64,000 nt of DNA, from positions 868,001 through 932,000 of the forward strand of contig LR746272.1 in NCBI GenBank assembly GCA_902729315.2, written 5' to 3'. Origin of the DNA: Spirodela intermedia. Taxonomy: Eukaryota > Streptophyta > Magnoliopsida > Alismatales > Araceae. Within the stretch, counting starts at the first letter, position 1, and every line of letters begins with the position of its first letter. Position numbers and translations under genes: made by a program. The notes beneath the pieces were generated by a model. That model was not told the DNA's origin. It saw only the letters and a list, made by a program, of their open reading frames with translations, and searched no databases. This document shows positions 39,440 to 57,227 of this stretch, piece by piece.

Positions 39440-39778
39440 ATGGAGGGGGACGCCGCCGTGACGGGGCTGGGGAATGGTGGCGCCGCCGCCCAGGTGGACG
39501 GGAAGGTGCTGCAGACGTTCCAGAAGAGCTTCGTGCAGGTGCAGAACATCCTCGACCAGAACCGCCTGCTGATCAACGAGATCAACCAGAATCACGAGTC
39601 GAAGATCCCCGACAACCTCACCCGCAACGTCGGCCTGATCCGGGAGCTCAACAACAACATTCGCAGGGTCGTTGACCTCTACGCAGACCTCTCCACCTCC
39701 CTCTCCAAGTCCGTGGAGACCTCATCGGAGGACAACTCCGCCGCCCGCCCCGCCGGCAAGAGAGTCCGCCCTGCCTGA
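39440..39778 (+). CDS. EFL: ELF4-like protein (DUF1313), 112 aa
   Basis: Small helical protein related to EARLY FLOWERING 4. ELF4 joins ELF3 and LUX in the evening complex of the circadian clock. Single coding exon with ATG at 39440 and TGA at 39776-39778. The start chosen gives MEGDAAVTGLGNGG, as in EFL2-4-type proteins. An in-frame ATG upstream (about 39338) would add about 34 residues not typical of the family. The core DUF1313 domain, about residues 20-85, includes VLQTFQKSFVQVQNILDQNR, LINEINQNHESKIPDNLTRN and GLIRELNNNIRRVVDLYADL. The short C-terminus is basic (GKRVRP). Similarity is to the EFL group rather than ELF4 itself. Whether it has clock function is inference. Confidence 0.93.
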   Translation: MEGDAAVTGLGNGGAAAQVDGKVLQTFQKSFVQVQNILDQNRLLINEINQNHESKIPDNLTRNVGLIRELNNNIRRVVDLYADLSTSLSKSVETSSEDNSAARPAGKRVRPA

Positions 39779-41038
39779 ACGGGTCGCCGGAATTTCCATT
39801 CTTTCTCTCAGATCGGCGAATCTCACCCTCTCCCCACCGCGCCCGCTTACTTACGCCCCTGGTTTTATCGGCTTAGAAAGATCTTCTTCTTCTTCTTCTG
39901 CCCTAATAATTCCAGATGATTACCTGCTTACTGTTCTCCCTGTAGATTCCAGTTCTCTCTCTATTCTCTCTCTCTTCTGCCCCTGCGAGAGGCCGTGTGA
40001 TTTCCATGAAAGACGGTGCGGGGGAGGATGTTCTCCCTGAATTAGGGTTAATACGAGGTCTCCATCTTCGTCTTCCTCCTTTCTGCCTGGGATTATTATT
40101 AGGGTTACCCCTCTCGCAGATCTGTTCTGGGGAAGATCCTGAGGAGTTAGATCCTGAGGAGTTAGATCCTGGGGTTCCAGGATTAGGTCGGACCGAGTCG
40201 CCTTCGGGCCTCATTGGCGGCGCCGTCGTCGTTGATTTGAACGGTCCAGATCTGATCGGGCCCACAATTGCCACAAGAAAACAAAGTTCGACCTTTTCCC
40301 TCCTCTTTGTGCTTATCTCATCATGCCACCTGCCTCTGCGATATATATATGTGTATATATATTCATAGAGAGAGAGGTAATCCACACGAGCTGATTGCAG
40401 CAGCAGGATATGATTGGGGGAGCAGGGTGGGCGCAAGGGGGAGGGCAGAATCTCGCACGTGCAGGAACACAGGGGGACCTGGGCCGTCGGATGCGCCACG
40501 TTGACTGTTCGGCGTGTGGGATTCTACCAGCTGGCGGTTTGTTCCGTGAGACCTCGGGAACACCCGGTGGATGGTCCAGACAACGTCAACGTCTGGGGTC
40601 GGAAGGTTGTCGCTTCGTGCGAGGCACATTGCATCGAGTCTTCGTCGCGTGGACCACGTCAATCCGTAACGTGAAGATCTCGGAGAGGGCGCTGTGGGCC
40701 CAGGGAAAGTCAAACCTCGTCGAAAAAACAGGGATCTTTGCGCCTTCCCGAGAGCCTCGTCTAATTGGTCAACGGCTGACTGACTTTCCTCTCCGACTTA
40801 TTTTTCAAGCCCAAATAAAAATTAAGTAAATGGAAAAATAGCCACCGAAATTTTGTCCCCTCCAAAAAACCAGAATTATCTCTAAAGATCCCAATTTTTC
40901 AAAGACAATTTCTCAACATGCTCCATTTTTATCATCATAGTAATTAATTTTAGGGCATTATTTTCATAAATAAGGTAGACCCCCTTCGTCAACGAGAAGG
41001 GGAGTTGACTGAGATAGCGGAGAAGAGGCGAGATGAGA
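39779..41038. other. Convergent spacer between ELF4-like and NDHU
   Basis: 3' UTRs of both genes. It contains a TCT run (39881-39899), an imperfect 15-18-bp repeat of GATCCTGAGGAGTTA (about 40135-40172) and a TA-rich tract (about 40341-40361). Several overlapping open frames of up to 198 codons show no domain. Confidence 0.5.
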
Positions 41039-42864
41039 CTAGCGGTTCAGGGTGACAGATAATGCAAATGACAGGATGATCCAGGCTAACAGAAAGTACC
41101 CAACAAGCCTCGTGGGCTCTACGTCTTCAGGTTCCTGCAACGCACGAAAAATCTCAGTGAGATCAGATCATGAGCAACCTAAACAAGGCCTGCCTCTGAA
41201 TTAATCAGAAGATCTTGTTGAATCATTAGTGAGCTTCATCATTGCAGTGTTAGATTAGGTAGGGGATGATGTTCCAAGCAGTCTGTCAGCTTGACAAGAA
41301 ACGGATGATCATGGAATGAGTTGCAAGATTCTGGCTCGTTGGCCAGGAGATCAGAAAATAAAGATGATAACAGTATGTTTCTTCATCAAATATCTCACAT
41401 TGAACAATACCCAACTACTTAGGGCAACCATCAGGCGATGAGCTAAGAGTGATGATGAGCACCCACAAGAACACAGGAAGGAAAATCAAGTAAGCACCGG
41501 GGAGAGTAGCGAGTGATAAAGGCTGATACCTGTGGCGGAGCAGGCTGGGTTGGAACCTGTGTGATGTCAATCTCAAAAGGCCATACATATCTATCTGGGT
41601 TTTCGCTTCTGGCTAAACTCCAATCGTATAATCTTCTCTCTTCCTCCGATGAGAGGATGGCATACGATTCCTATCACCAAGTTGACCAATATTGTTACTT
41701 AAACACTTGAAACTAGTAAAAATAAATTTTTTAATGAAAAGATGTGTTTTCTGAAAGACCTTTAGTTGGTCTATTTTCTCGCTGACCAAGTCCTCTTCTA
41801 ATCCCTGGCTCATCAGTTCTTCACACTTCGTCTTGTAAGCATTTGTGACCTAAATTTGGAAAAAGTTTCAGAGACCCAGGGGAATCGAATATATCAACTG
41901 GACATCACATATTACACCAGAAAGACGTTCATAATGGGCGAGTAGCTCATCTTTCTACATCAAATTACTTAGCGTAATCACTTGCACTGCAAGTATGATT
42001 GCCCTCTTTGCGAGATTTCTCAGTTTTCAGTCACATAAGATGGCCAAATTTGCGTTTTAAGTTCATTTTTTGGGAGAAAATTACCCCACAATTGAAAATA
42101 ACAAGAATTATTCTTCAATCGACCCTACTACGAATGAGATCACCGTGGGGGATTCCGAAAATGACAAAATAACGAACGGAGGAAAACAGACGAATCGAGA
42201 TGATGATGGATATAGTAACGAGATTAGAGAAGCAATGAAATCATAAAAAGTATATCCTCGGGAATAAGCGGTCTAAATAATCCCACAATGAGCATTCCAC
42301 GCGAAACCATAAATCTAAGTTTCAACATATCAGCATTATGGATTTAAAAGGATGAAAACATTCATGAAACAGACAACAAACTAAAATATCGCACGAGCAA
42401 CAGCTAATATAGGAATTCTCTGGGAGAATATGCACCTCATCATATGAAGTGTTCCTAGCTATTCCAAGCCTCCCATAGTGGTCGACGTCGGTGATGGCTG
42501 CACTCTAAGAAGTAGAACTAGAAAAGAGAGAAAAAAAAAAAAAAAAACCTAGAACTCGACATAATCAACAAGGACGGCATCACGCCGGCAAATCCTTACC
42601 GATCCCTCGAAGCGCCTTCTGGACGTTATCAGCAGAGATCAGCGATGACGGCAGCCTGGAGGCCTCCACGGGGCTTTCCGGAGAAGAATCCGCCGTCGCG
42701 GACCCGCCGCTGCTGCTGCTCACCTCCACTTCGTCTCCGGTCGCCGCCGCCTCAGCGAGGAATCGGATCCGGGGCCTCCGCCCCGTCAGCCGTATCCGGG
42801 AGGACGACGGCAGGTGGCAGCCGCAGAGCTTGGTCGCCGGGAATTGGAATGCGACGATCGCCAT
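41039..42864 (-). CDS. NDHU: Chloroplast NDH complex subunit U (NdhU/CRRL), 217 aa
   Basis: Nuclear-encoded subunit of the chloroplast NAD(P)H dehydrogenase-like complex, which drives cyclic electron flow around photosystem I at the thylakoid. Five exons read on the - strand: 42864-42600, 42497-42436, 41849-41760, 41670-41530 and 41134-41039. All have GT-AG borders and stay in frame, giving 217 residues. MAIVAFQFPATKL starts a transit peptide. Residues from about 77 form a J-like domain (NVQKALRGIAITDVDHYGRL, then CEELMSQGLEE and RRLYDWSLARSENP). It lacks an HPD motif, as known for CRRL. A single membrane segment lies at about 197-215 (VGYFLLAWIILSF), ending LNR. An upstream in-frame ATG (43045-43047) would lengthen the N-terminus but falls in the shared promoter, so 42864 was chosen. 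Confidence 0.93.
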
Positions 42865-43178
42865 TGGCGGTTTCGGGGCGAGAAGCCGCTGCTCCTGCTT
42901 CCTCCCTCGCTCATCTCCCCCTTCCTCTTCCTCGAGCTCACTTTTAACACTATGGAGAGCGGAAGGGAAGATAAGGCTACGGAAATGGGCGATGGCCACC
43001 GGTTCGTTGCCTTGTTCTCTGCCGGTGAGCTTACCTTCCACCACCACGTATCAGTTACCCGTTACAATTACGGATTAGTGAAACAGAAGGCGGTGATGGC
43101 ATCTTTAGTTCTTCGTCTTCGTTCTCTTCGTAAAAGTTTTTCAGTCCGACGACGGAGGGAGAGACCAGCGGGGGGAAG
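42865..43178. promoter_or_regulatory. Bidirectional promoter between NDHU and PEX10
   Basis: The two start codons, 42864 (-) and 43179 (+), are 314 bp apart with the genes pointing away from each other, so both leaders and promoters must fit here. No clear TATA box was seen in either direction. Confidence 0.75.
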
Positions 43179-48512
<5,334 letters not shown>

Positions 48513-49079
48513 TGGAGCAGCATCCCTCAGCCTTCTACGGTCCCAGTCCACACAGCCCAGTTGGTCGGCAGCGGAGGATGGCCTCCACTGAGTCAACACC
48601 TCTCATCCGGAGAAAATCAGAGGATTCTCCTCGATCAACTGAAGAGGCCTCAACGTCACTACGAGAAAAAGACCTGCAGAGCTTGTAATCCCTCGAAGGT
48701 GATATTTTCTTTAATGGGCGTGTTTTTCTTTCATAAGATCCTTCACCCCTGAGATTCGGGCCAGGCCCGGTTTTGAAGCAAGTATTGGCCTGGCCCAGTC
48801 CAGAATATGTCTGTGGCGATTATCATGAAGCATGTTGGACTTTTCTCTGGCCCAAGCCTAGTAAAGTTCAGAATTTTATTTCTTCTGCTTCACAGCTTCC
48901 AAGTAATTCGGTCCTTGCTCACTACTAGTGTGGCAAAACACGATATTAAAATTGGGACATCTGAGCATGAAACCAACTAGATTTTCACTGTTGGCTCGAG
49001 CTTCTTTCTTCTAAGAATATGTTTGCCTGAAAGGGGTTCTCCATCAAGAGGGTCTTCCAACTTCATTGACTCTTGTGGT
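48513..49079. other. PEX10 3' flank
   Basis: 3' UTR and spacer. No further gene was seen. Short open frames (48561-48752) continue past the PEX10 stop in other frames. Confidence 0.5.
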
Positions 49080-51670
49080 TGATGTTAGGGTTGACCAATT
49101 TGGAGTCAATAGTATATGTTGAGTTACATATTTTGGGGAACCATTGGCTCTACAATTAGGGCTTGGGTTTACTTTTCATAGTTAAATATTGAGTTGACAA
49201 GGTAGAGTTCACTTTTATAGGACTGAAAAATGTGAATGGTTTAATCCATGCTGTCTTAAAAGGGAAATCATGGGCTCTATAAACTTGGAATTGACGACCA
49301 TGCCTTGGGTTGACTCTTGTATTTAACATTGAGTTGACTAGAAGATCATTCTATTAAGGTTAACTAATGTGACCACATTATTTTGAACATTGGGTGGAGA
49401 AATCATAAGATTTATAAACTTAATTCCCATACCTAGTTTTCTACTTAGGTTGACTAAGAAGAGCACTTTGTTGAGATTTGTCAATGTGATCACATTATTT
49501 TGAATATTGAAAGAAGAAAACATATGATCTAGAGACTTAATACCCATGACTAATCCTTTACTGAGGTTTAGTCTATGTTGTCTTGTAAAAGAAAATCATA
49601 AGCTCTTTAGACTTACGATCAACAACTAAGCCTTAGGTTGACACTTGTATTTAACATTGATTGACTAAGAAAAGCACTCTATTTAGGTCACTCAATATGC
49701 ACATGCTATTTTGAATAGTGTGCAGAGAAATCATAGGATCTCTGAACTTAGTTGACTAAGAAGAGCCCTCTATTAGAGTTGGTCAATGTGAACATATTAT
49801 TTTAAAAATCAGGTGAAAAACTATGAGATATATATAAACTTATTCCCATGACTAATCATTTATTGAGGTTAACTAAGAAGAGTCCTTTATTAGAGTTGAC
49901 TAATTTAAATATATTATTTTGAATATTAAGTGGAGAAATCATGTGACCTATAAACTTAATATTCAAGACTAATCCTTTATTGGGGTCTAGCCTATTTTGT
50001 GTATTGTAAGAAAAAATTAGGCTAAATGGATTTAGAATTGATAACCATCTCTTAGGTTGACTCTTGTTTTAAACATTGAGTTGATTGAGAAATCATGAGA
50101 TCTATGGACTTAGTTGCCATGACTAGTCATCTATTGGGGTTGACTAAGAAGAGCCTTTTATTAGGGTTGGTTAGTGTGAACACATTATTTAAAATGTTGA
50201 GTGGAGAAATTGAGATCTATTGACTAAACACCCATGACTAGTCCTCTATTGGGGTCTAGCCTATTTTGTGTATTATAAGAAAAAATTGGACTAAATGGAC
50301 TTAGAATTGATAACCATCTCTTAGGTTGACTCTTGTTTTAAACATTGAGTTGATTGAGAAATCATGAGATCTATGGACTTAGTTGCCATGACTAGTCATC
50401 TATTGGGGTTGACTAAGAAGAGCCCTTTATTAGGGTTGGTTAGTGTGAACACATTATTTAAAATGTTGAGTGGAGAAATTGAGATCTATTGACTAAACAC
50501 CCATGACTAGTCCTCTATTGGGGTCTAGCCTATTTTGTGTATTATAAGAAAAAATTGGACTAAATGGATTTAGAATTGATAACCATCTCTTTGGTTGACT
50601 CTTGTTTTAAATATTGAGTTGATTGAGAAATCATGAGATCTATGGACTTAGTTGCCATGACTAGTCATCTATTGGGGTTGACTAAGAAGAGCCCTTTATT
50701 AGGGTTGGTTAGTGTGAACACATTATTTAAAATATTGAGTAGAGAAACTATAAGATCTATAAATTAGTCCTCTATTAGGGTTGGGTTTATGTTGTGTCTT
50801 GTAAGAGGAAATCATGGACTTCTTAGATTTGAAATCGATGACCATGCCTTAGGTTGACTCTTGCATCTAACATTGAGGTTGGCCAATGTGAACACATAAT
50901 TTTAAAAATTGGGTGGAGAAACTATATGATCTATAGACTTGATTCTCATGACTAGCCCTCTATTTAGGTTGACTAAGAAGAGTCATTTATTAGGATTGAC
51001 CAATGTGAACACATTATTTCAAACATTGAGTGGATAAGTCATGATATCCACAATTAATCATCCATTGGGGTATGGTTTATGTTATGTATTGTAAGAAGAA
51101 ATCATTGACTCTATGGACTTAGAATTGATGACTAAGTCTTAGATTGATTTTTATATTAAACATTAAGTCTAAGAAAAACCCTCTAGTGGGTTTGGCCAAT
51201 GTGAACATATTATTATTAAAATTAGGTAGAGAAATTATAGGAAATATAGACTTGATTCCCATGACTAGTCCTCTATTAGGGTTTAACTAAGAAGAGTCCT
51301 ATTGGAGTTGGTCAATGTGAACATATTATTTTGAACATAGAGTGAATAAATCATGTGATATATAAACTTAATAACAATGACTAGTGTTTTATTGAGATTT
51401 AGTTTATGTTGTGTCTTCTAAGAGAAAATCATGACCTCTATGGACATGGGATTAATGACCATACCTTCGGTTGAGTTTTGTATTTAACATTGAGTTAACT
51501 AAGAAGAGGCCTCTATTGGAGTTAGCTAACGTGAACACATTATTTTGAACATTATGTGGTAAAACCATGAGGTCTTTAGATTGGATACCCACGATTAATT
51601 CTTAAGTTGACATCCGATATTTGGCATTGAGCCAAATGAGGAAAGGTTTTTGCAAGGCTGACAATTGTGA
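49080..51670. repeat. Degenerate tandem (satellite-like) array, 2.6 kb
   Basis: Recurring phrases GGTTGACTAAGAAGAG, TTAGGGTTGG and GTGAACACATTATTT run through the whole stretch with variable spacing and many point differences. The best-preserved part is the 269-bp repeat at 49981-50740. No coding capacity beyond chance is seen. Confidence 0.92.
49981..50740. repeat. Near-perfect 269-bp repeats, about 2.8 copies
   Basis: TGGGGTCTAGCCTATTTTGT starts at 49981, 50250 and 50519, with spacing exactly 269 bp twice. Differences between copies are only a few bases (for example ATTGTAAG/ATTATAAG, CTCTTAGG/CTCTTTGG). This part is much younger than the flanking degenerate units. Confidence 0.95.
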
Positions 51671-51999
51671 ATGATTTATTTTGATTCCTATTGTAAGATG
51701 CCTTTTATAGTTAAAATTCCTTTGATGCTAACCACATGGGGTTGAATCCCTTAATACAAATAAGTTTAAGTTAATCACATCTTTGATGTAGGGTTAATAC
51801 ATAATAACAAAGAGGACTTGATACATGTGACGTCAACTCAATTACTTACATGCTTCCCCCCAAATCATCATGTCATACACCCTTTTATGCCATGTGCATC
51901 ATTTATGTGCACACGTCTACTAGGTGTACACTTTTGTCATGTCATATACACTTGAACCACACATGCATGATATGTTGTACATTTCTCTAATGTTAGACT

Positions 52000-53990
52000 C
52001 TTACTCTGCTTTGTTAGCAATCTAAGTTACATTCTCCTCTTTATTAGTTGTTAGCATGTATGCTCTTACTAAATTAGGTAATTGATTGTCATAAGCTTTT
52101 CTTTTTCTTATGACTATTTCTTTAGGGTTGCCTTGTTACTTAATCAAGTAGAAAGTATCTTGATTAACATAATTTTGTCTTCCCTTATTAATAAGTCTTT
52201 ATTATTATGAGTTAATAATTAATTAATAATATATTTAATATGATTTTATGCGAATTTATATAATTTTTATATTTAAGTTTTTGAGATAATAAAATAAAAT
52301 AAAATAAATGAGAAAAACGAGGGACCTATTAGCCAATGGGGACCTTGCAATTGACTAGAGGGTGTTGTATGTGAATAAGGATCAAAAATTATTACCTAAA
52401 ATATTCTCAAGTTTAAAAAAAGTAATACAATATGACATCACTATTCAAGAGTATTTTGATAAATAGTTAACCTTCTCTCTTATAGTTAGAAGATTCGTTA
52501 CAGTTCAAATCCTACTAAAGTTACATTTTATATTTTTTATCTAATTAAATTATAATTTTCTGCAAAACACATAGATTAACAATCAAGCCACTAGAATCAC
52601 TCAATCATCAATGTAAATGTCGTCAACATAATTCACGAAATGTCATTACTAGCTGAAGATTGTAAATGTATTGAATAAATTATATCTAATTGATCAACAA
52701 ACATACTATCATCAAGAATAGAATGATACATTAGGAGACAAATCATCATCTTTTTATAACATACTAAATATGATGAAGAGTCTCATCTTAGTGTACAGAC
52801 CAGAAGATAAAACTTAAGATATGCTCTACTATCACCCAACTTATCTTTGTCAAGTGAGAGCCATCAAAGATTTGAATAGTACTTAACTTTCACTCTATCA
52901 AGTGATAGCCATCAAAGACACTTCATCAACCCACCTCATCAATTTTTGAATTTTACAAAAAAATTCAAAGATTGTCTACATCATCCATGTTCAAAGAAAA
53001 CCTTCGAGATCATGGACATTACATAATAATCCTCTCAAACACTAAAATTTTAATGATCGTCACCACAATGTCAAAATTCTATTTAAAAATTTAATAATTC
53101 TTAATTTAATATCATTTTGTATGATTTCAAAATTTGAAACTCTTCTTTAGTCAATTATTTTACTTTTGATTTCAAAAAAAATAACTTTTATATATCTTAA
53201 TTTAATTAATTATATTATTGTCATTATTTATGAAATAATGATTAGGTTGAATAATGGTTTCACCCAAATCATTTGTCGAGTGCGTACATCATCTTGACAT
53301 CAACACCTTAATTTTCTTATTTCATAAATTTTTAAATATATGTTCTCTTTATCTTTTACTTTAAAAATTATCAAATTTATATTCTTTAAAATTTTATCTT
53401 ATATATCTTACATCTCTTTGATTGACTAAAAAATTTCATTATTTTTGGAGTTTTTATCTAATTATAATTGATATATTCAAACTAAAATATTTTAAATTTT
53501 TTAATTTTTTAAAAAGTTAAACTTTATAATTTTATAAATTTTAAATTTACATGATTTATTATATACTGATTAAATTATGTTAGCTTTCTATTAATCACTA
53601 AGTCAATATAGTTTGGCTTGGTCTTTCTAGTGGACTTACACCATAGGCAAGATACATCTTAGCTAATTCATGTCTTAATCTTCTTCACCTATATGTAGGG
53701 TGTAACTAATGAAATATTGAAGACAAGATGTAATAAGAGGTCTCGAGAAGTTGGAGATGATAGGCTAATCATCCCACTCTTCTTACAATTTTAAGGGGCC
53801 CACTGTATCATGGGACCAACTTATTATGTCATTTTTGCCATTATCAACTCTTGTAAGTAGAGTATATCTAGAGCAATAATTAATCATTGACTACATACTC
53901 TACCTCTGAGTATGTAGTTAATATTTTTTTATAGAAATGCTCATATTTTTGGCCTACTCTACCATTCAATGATGATAAAAAAAAAAAATA
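52000..53990. other. AT-rich interior of the gypsy element, no gene seen
   Basis: Very AT-rich and stop-dense on all frames. No motif was identified here. Confidence 0.4.
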
Positions 53991-54699
53991 GCAAGATAAT
54001 GCCCACATCAATGCCTTTGGCCTACTCAATAAGTTGTTGTTGCTTTACAAATTTGTGTATGGTCAGCCCATGTCTCAAGCTTCATTATGAGGTGTTAAAG
54101 GATCATGTCTCATTGTCATTCCTCCATAACTCAAGACATTTATAACAACATTGGCATGATGCAACTTATATCAAAATAAGAAATCATACAATGTCAATAA
54201 GTTTTGCCACCTCACCAACTTAGATAAAAGTCTTTTTTGCAAGTTGAAACATATGATGATCATAGTATTTGTGAAGACCTCAAAAGTTTTATTTTACAAA
54301 TAGTCTCTACATTCACAAGTAATCCACAATTGTTCTTAACGGCTCTTTATACATATAATATTTTTTCTCAATATCATTTTGCTTGTGGCTTTTGAAAGCT
54401 ACTAGATGGCCAATAGTTATATTGAATACACATATAGATGTTGAAAGCTTAGGAAACAAATGACAAATATAAAACAAGTTTCTTAATCATGGTTACTTAT
54501 ATCATGTTACAAGTATAATGGACATTTTTTAATCTAATGTTGTCGATAATCTCTTTAATAACTCAAAAAAAGATATTGGTAGCAATTAAAAATCTCATGA
54601 TAAACTTTCAATAATAGTATGTCAATCTTAAGAAACACTACAATTCAATTACCTAGTATGGTCTCTGCCACTCATTTTTAATTTGTATTGTCTTGTAAT

Positions 54700-55330
54700 C
54701 TATCCATACTTAATCGTGACTCACTATATTGTCAATAACTTTATCTCCTCTAGTTTGAACTTACACTCATAGGGTTGAGGTATAACTAATTAGCCTTCAA
54801 TATCTCAATCACTTGCCTTAAGTGTCTCACATACCCACTTATAAAATAACTATAGATTAATATTTCGCTTAAGTAAACAACTAAGAATCAATCAAAATAA
54901 AGCCAAAAGATAAAGTTTATTAATAAAAAGAAGGTAACAAGTACATTTTGTAAGTCTAAAATGTATCATTATTTTAAATTTAGAAGACCCATAGCAGGTT
55001 AAGTCATCTTGGGCTTGTTCCTTTTTGAGATGTGAACTTAATAGTATCCACTCTTAAAATTTAATTTAGAGAAGATCATCACACCATCAAGCTAGTCAAA
55101 ATGATTCTATATTAGGGATTGGATATTTGTTTCTCATAGAAATCTTGTCTAGAGTCTTGTAGTTCATGCACTACCATAATGAGTCACCTTTCTTTCATTG
55201 GAATAAGACATGCTCCAAATGATGCCCACAAGGGGTGGATACATTTGGTCTCCAAAAGCTTGTATAACTCTCTTCATAATTCTTTAAAATGTGATGGAGA
55301 CATCTTAGAAAGGGCTCACATAGGCAATCA
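54700..55330 (-). pseudogene. Degraded Ty3/gypsy reverse transcriptase
   Basis: Read on the - strand, 55330 down to 55140 gives the RT N-terminal block (a DH.I.LI start, then MSPSHFKEL, REL.KLLE and IHPLWASFGA). The fragment 54875-54849 reads YLSEILIYS, a mutated version of the catalytic YLDDILIYS motif, followed by HLRQVIEILKANQLYL as in gypsy RTs. Stops and frame changes interrupt it, and the second catalytic Asp pair is lost. Confidence 0.8.
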
Positions 55331-56450
55331 TTCCTTTAAGATCAAGTCAATAGTGTGATCATTTTTTTACCATATGAGGAGTTTAGGTGGAAGTTTCTTT
55401 GGTGTGATATCTTGAACTCAAGCTAATATGTCATCAGTGTTCATTGGTGATCCTTTGCCCTCATATGCCACTAGAACATAACATGTCTTGTCAAATTTAA
55501 ATGTACAATTACCTTCTACTTTGACAAGATTTTTCATATAAATATTAGAGATCCATATCTGCCTTCTGAATAAGATTGGAGATCTATATAATTTTTTTAA
55601 TTTCTTCTCCATCCTTCTTTCTAAAGAAAGATTTGGGCTCAAATACTCTTAGGTGCAGAGTACCCCTTTCAACCAACATGGCCTCATGTTATCTCCAAAC
55701 TTGAGCTATCTCTTCCTTGAAGTTCTCAATGGCTTCACATAAGTTGTTCAAGTTGTCTTCCTAGCTCCACCCTTGGGTGAGGGCCATGGGTTCACATGCC
55801 ACCACATTGATATCTTCAAACCTCTCTTCCAAAGTGTGTAGATAGGTGACACCCCTCTATTCCTCTCCTACAAGTAGATAGTTTGATGCCATTAGGTATT
55901 ACTCTAGCCTGTCCTACTACTTTTGAATTCTATCTCAATTGAATAAAAAAAGAGAACAGTAGTAATCTGACCTAAAATAAAGCTATGATATTAGTTGACA
56001 CAAGGCTAATGGCCAAATCATGTTGTACCTTGTACTGTCATTGGACATGCTCACAAGACCAATTAATTGACCTCTTTGACCAATAGGTTTAGCATACAAT
56101 GTCATTTATAATTAGAACTCTTAATTTGTTGACCACCATAGGATTAAGTTTTTTAACATAGATAAGAAAGCTTAGATAATAAATCATACTCTTGATGTGA
56201 GATTCAATTATTTAATTACAAGATAATACCATACTTGTGATGTCAACCCTATCAACCACACACTTACTCCAAACCATTGTGTCATACGCACTTGTCATGC
56301 TATGTACATCCATCATGCGTCACACATTTACCATGTCATGTGCACTCGTCATGCCATGTGGATCCACTATGTTGCATACATTTGTCATGTCATACACACT
56401 CATGACATCTGCACATGTCATGCTGTGTGTGTTTGTCATGTCATGCATAG

Positions 56451-56940
56451 CTTTGCCATTGTCTACCAGCTGCGAGGTTCTAGATATAGAATTCTGCCTT
56501 GGCAATCTTAATGGCATCGTGTCTTGGGCTGATTGACATTGGGCTGTCAAGGAAGGACCCTCAACTTAATTTATAAATTGATTATTCTCTCATTAACTTT
56601 AGAGTTGGTGTTGATGGAATATACTCAAAAAGATGAAACAATCTCACCCTTTGGTTATTTAAGGTTGAACTTTAGACCGAAAAAAAAGTCATTTGCCATG
56701 TAAAGGAGAGCTGTCTAAGGCTTGGTCAGTAGATTGACTATTGCAGTACCTCTCTAGTGACAAGTTTCAAAGAGAGATCCTTATGTTCTACCATGTGGAG
56801 CATGGATCTTTGGCTTGAAAATTATTGGAAAATAATCATTTTTACAAATCAAAAAATTATGGATTTAAATATGATTTTAACGCGTTGAAAATTCGTCAGG
56901 ATGTTATAATGCCCTTAAATTCTATGTTAAAATTATTTAA
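56451..56940. other. Spacer, no gene seen
   Basis: Transitional AT-rich sequence between the gypsy repeat and the promoter at 57 kb. A frame at 56237-56536 translates the CATGTCAT-type repeats and is not considered a gene. Confidence 0.4.
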
Positions 56941-56969
56941 TACCTTTTAATTTAAATTATTGGTGGCCT

Positions 56970-57227
56970 ATCGAACCGGACCGAACCGGGCAGAGAAGAG
57001 TTGGGCCGGCCTTCGAACGTATAAAAAAGGAAGGCTTACGCGCGCCATTTTGGCGCCTCTTCTTCCCCTTCTTCCTCGGGGCCGGTGAACTCCTCCGCCC
57101 CCCCACAATCCCGCTTCCTTCCGACGTTCGATTTTGCGGCGGCGGTCCACCGCTACCCTCTGCGGTAGTTCTCTTCCCTTCGGCTTCCGCTCGCTTGATC
57201 TATAGATCCTTACTGAAGTGGAATGCA
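56970..57227 (+). promoter_or_regulatory. Core promoter with TATA box and E2F-like palindrome
   Basis: A GC-rich island starts abruptly after AT-rich DNA. TATAAAAAA at 57020-57028 is followed about 20 bp later by the palindrome GCGCCA-TTT-TGGCGC (57042-57056). Its right half, TTTTGGCGCC, fits the E2F consensus TTTSSCGC. A pyrimidine-rich leader (57057-57120) follows. The arrangement strongly suggests a transcription start near 57050. Confidence 0.6.

Larger units (their letters stand above)
51690..56450 (-). mobile_element. Decayed Ty3/gypsy retrotransposon
   Basis: Diverged direct repeats at about 51690-51990 and about 56095-56450 flank it. They share the order of blocks CTTGATGTAGGG/CTTGATGTGAGA, GTGACGTCAAC/GTGATGTCAAC, AAATCATCATGTCATAC/AACCATTGTGTCATAC, and repeated CATGTCAT words. 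Between them, the - strand around 54700-55330 carries a decayed gypsy reverse transcriptase (next entry). Element ends are approximate and no intact coding remains. Confidence 0.65.

Noticed and set aside
39903-40499. 198-codon open frame on the - strand
   Set aside because: Overlaps the ELF4-like 3' region, has low-complexity Asn/Ser/Gly content and no family similarity.
49338-49547. 69-codon - strand frame in the satellite array
   Set aside because: Internal duplication of the peptide simply mirrors the tandem DNA repeat.
56237-56550. CATGTCAT-rich region as a possible CRISPR-like or coding repeat
   Set aside because: Degenerate short words inside a retroelement terminal repeat. There is no regular spacer structure and this is plant DNA.
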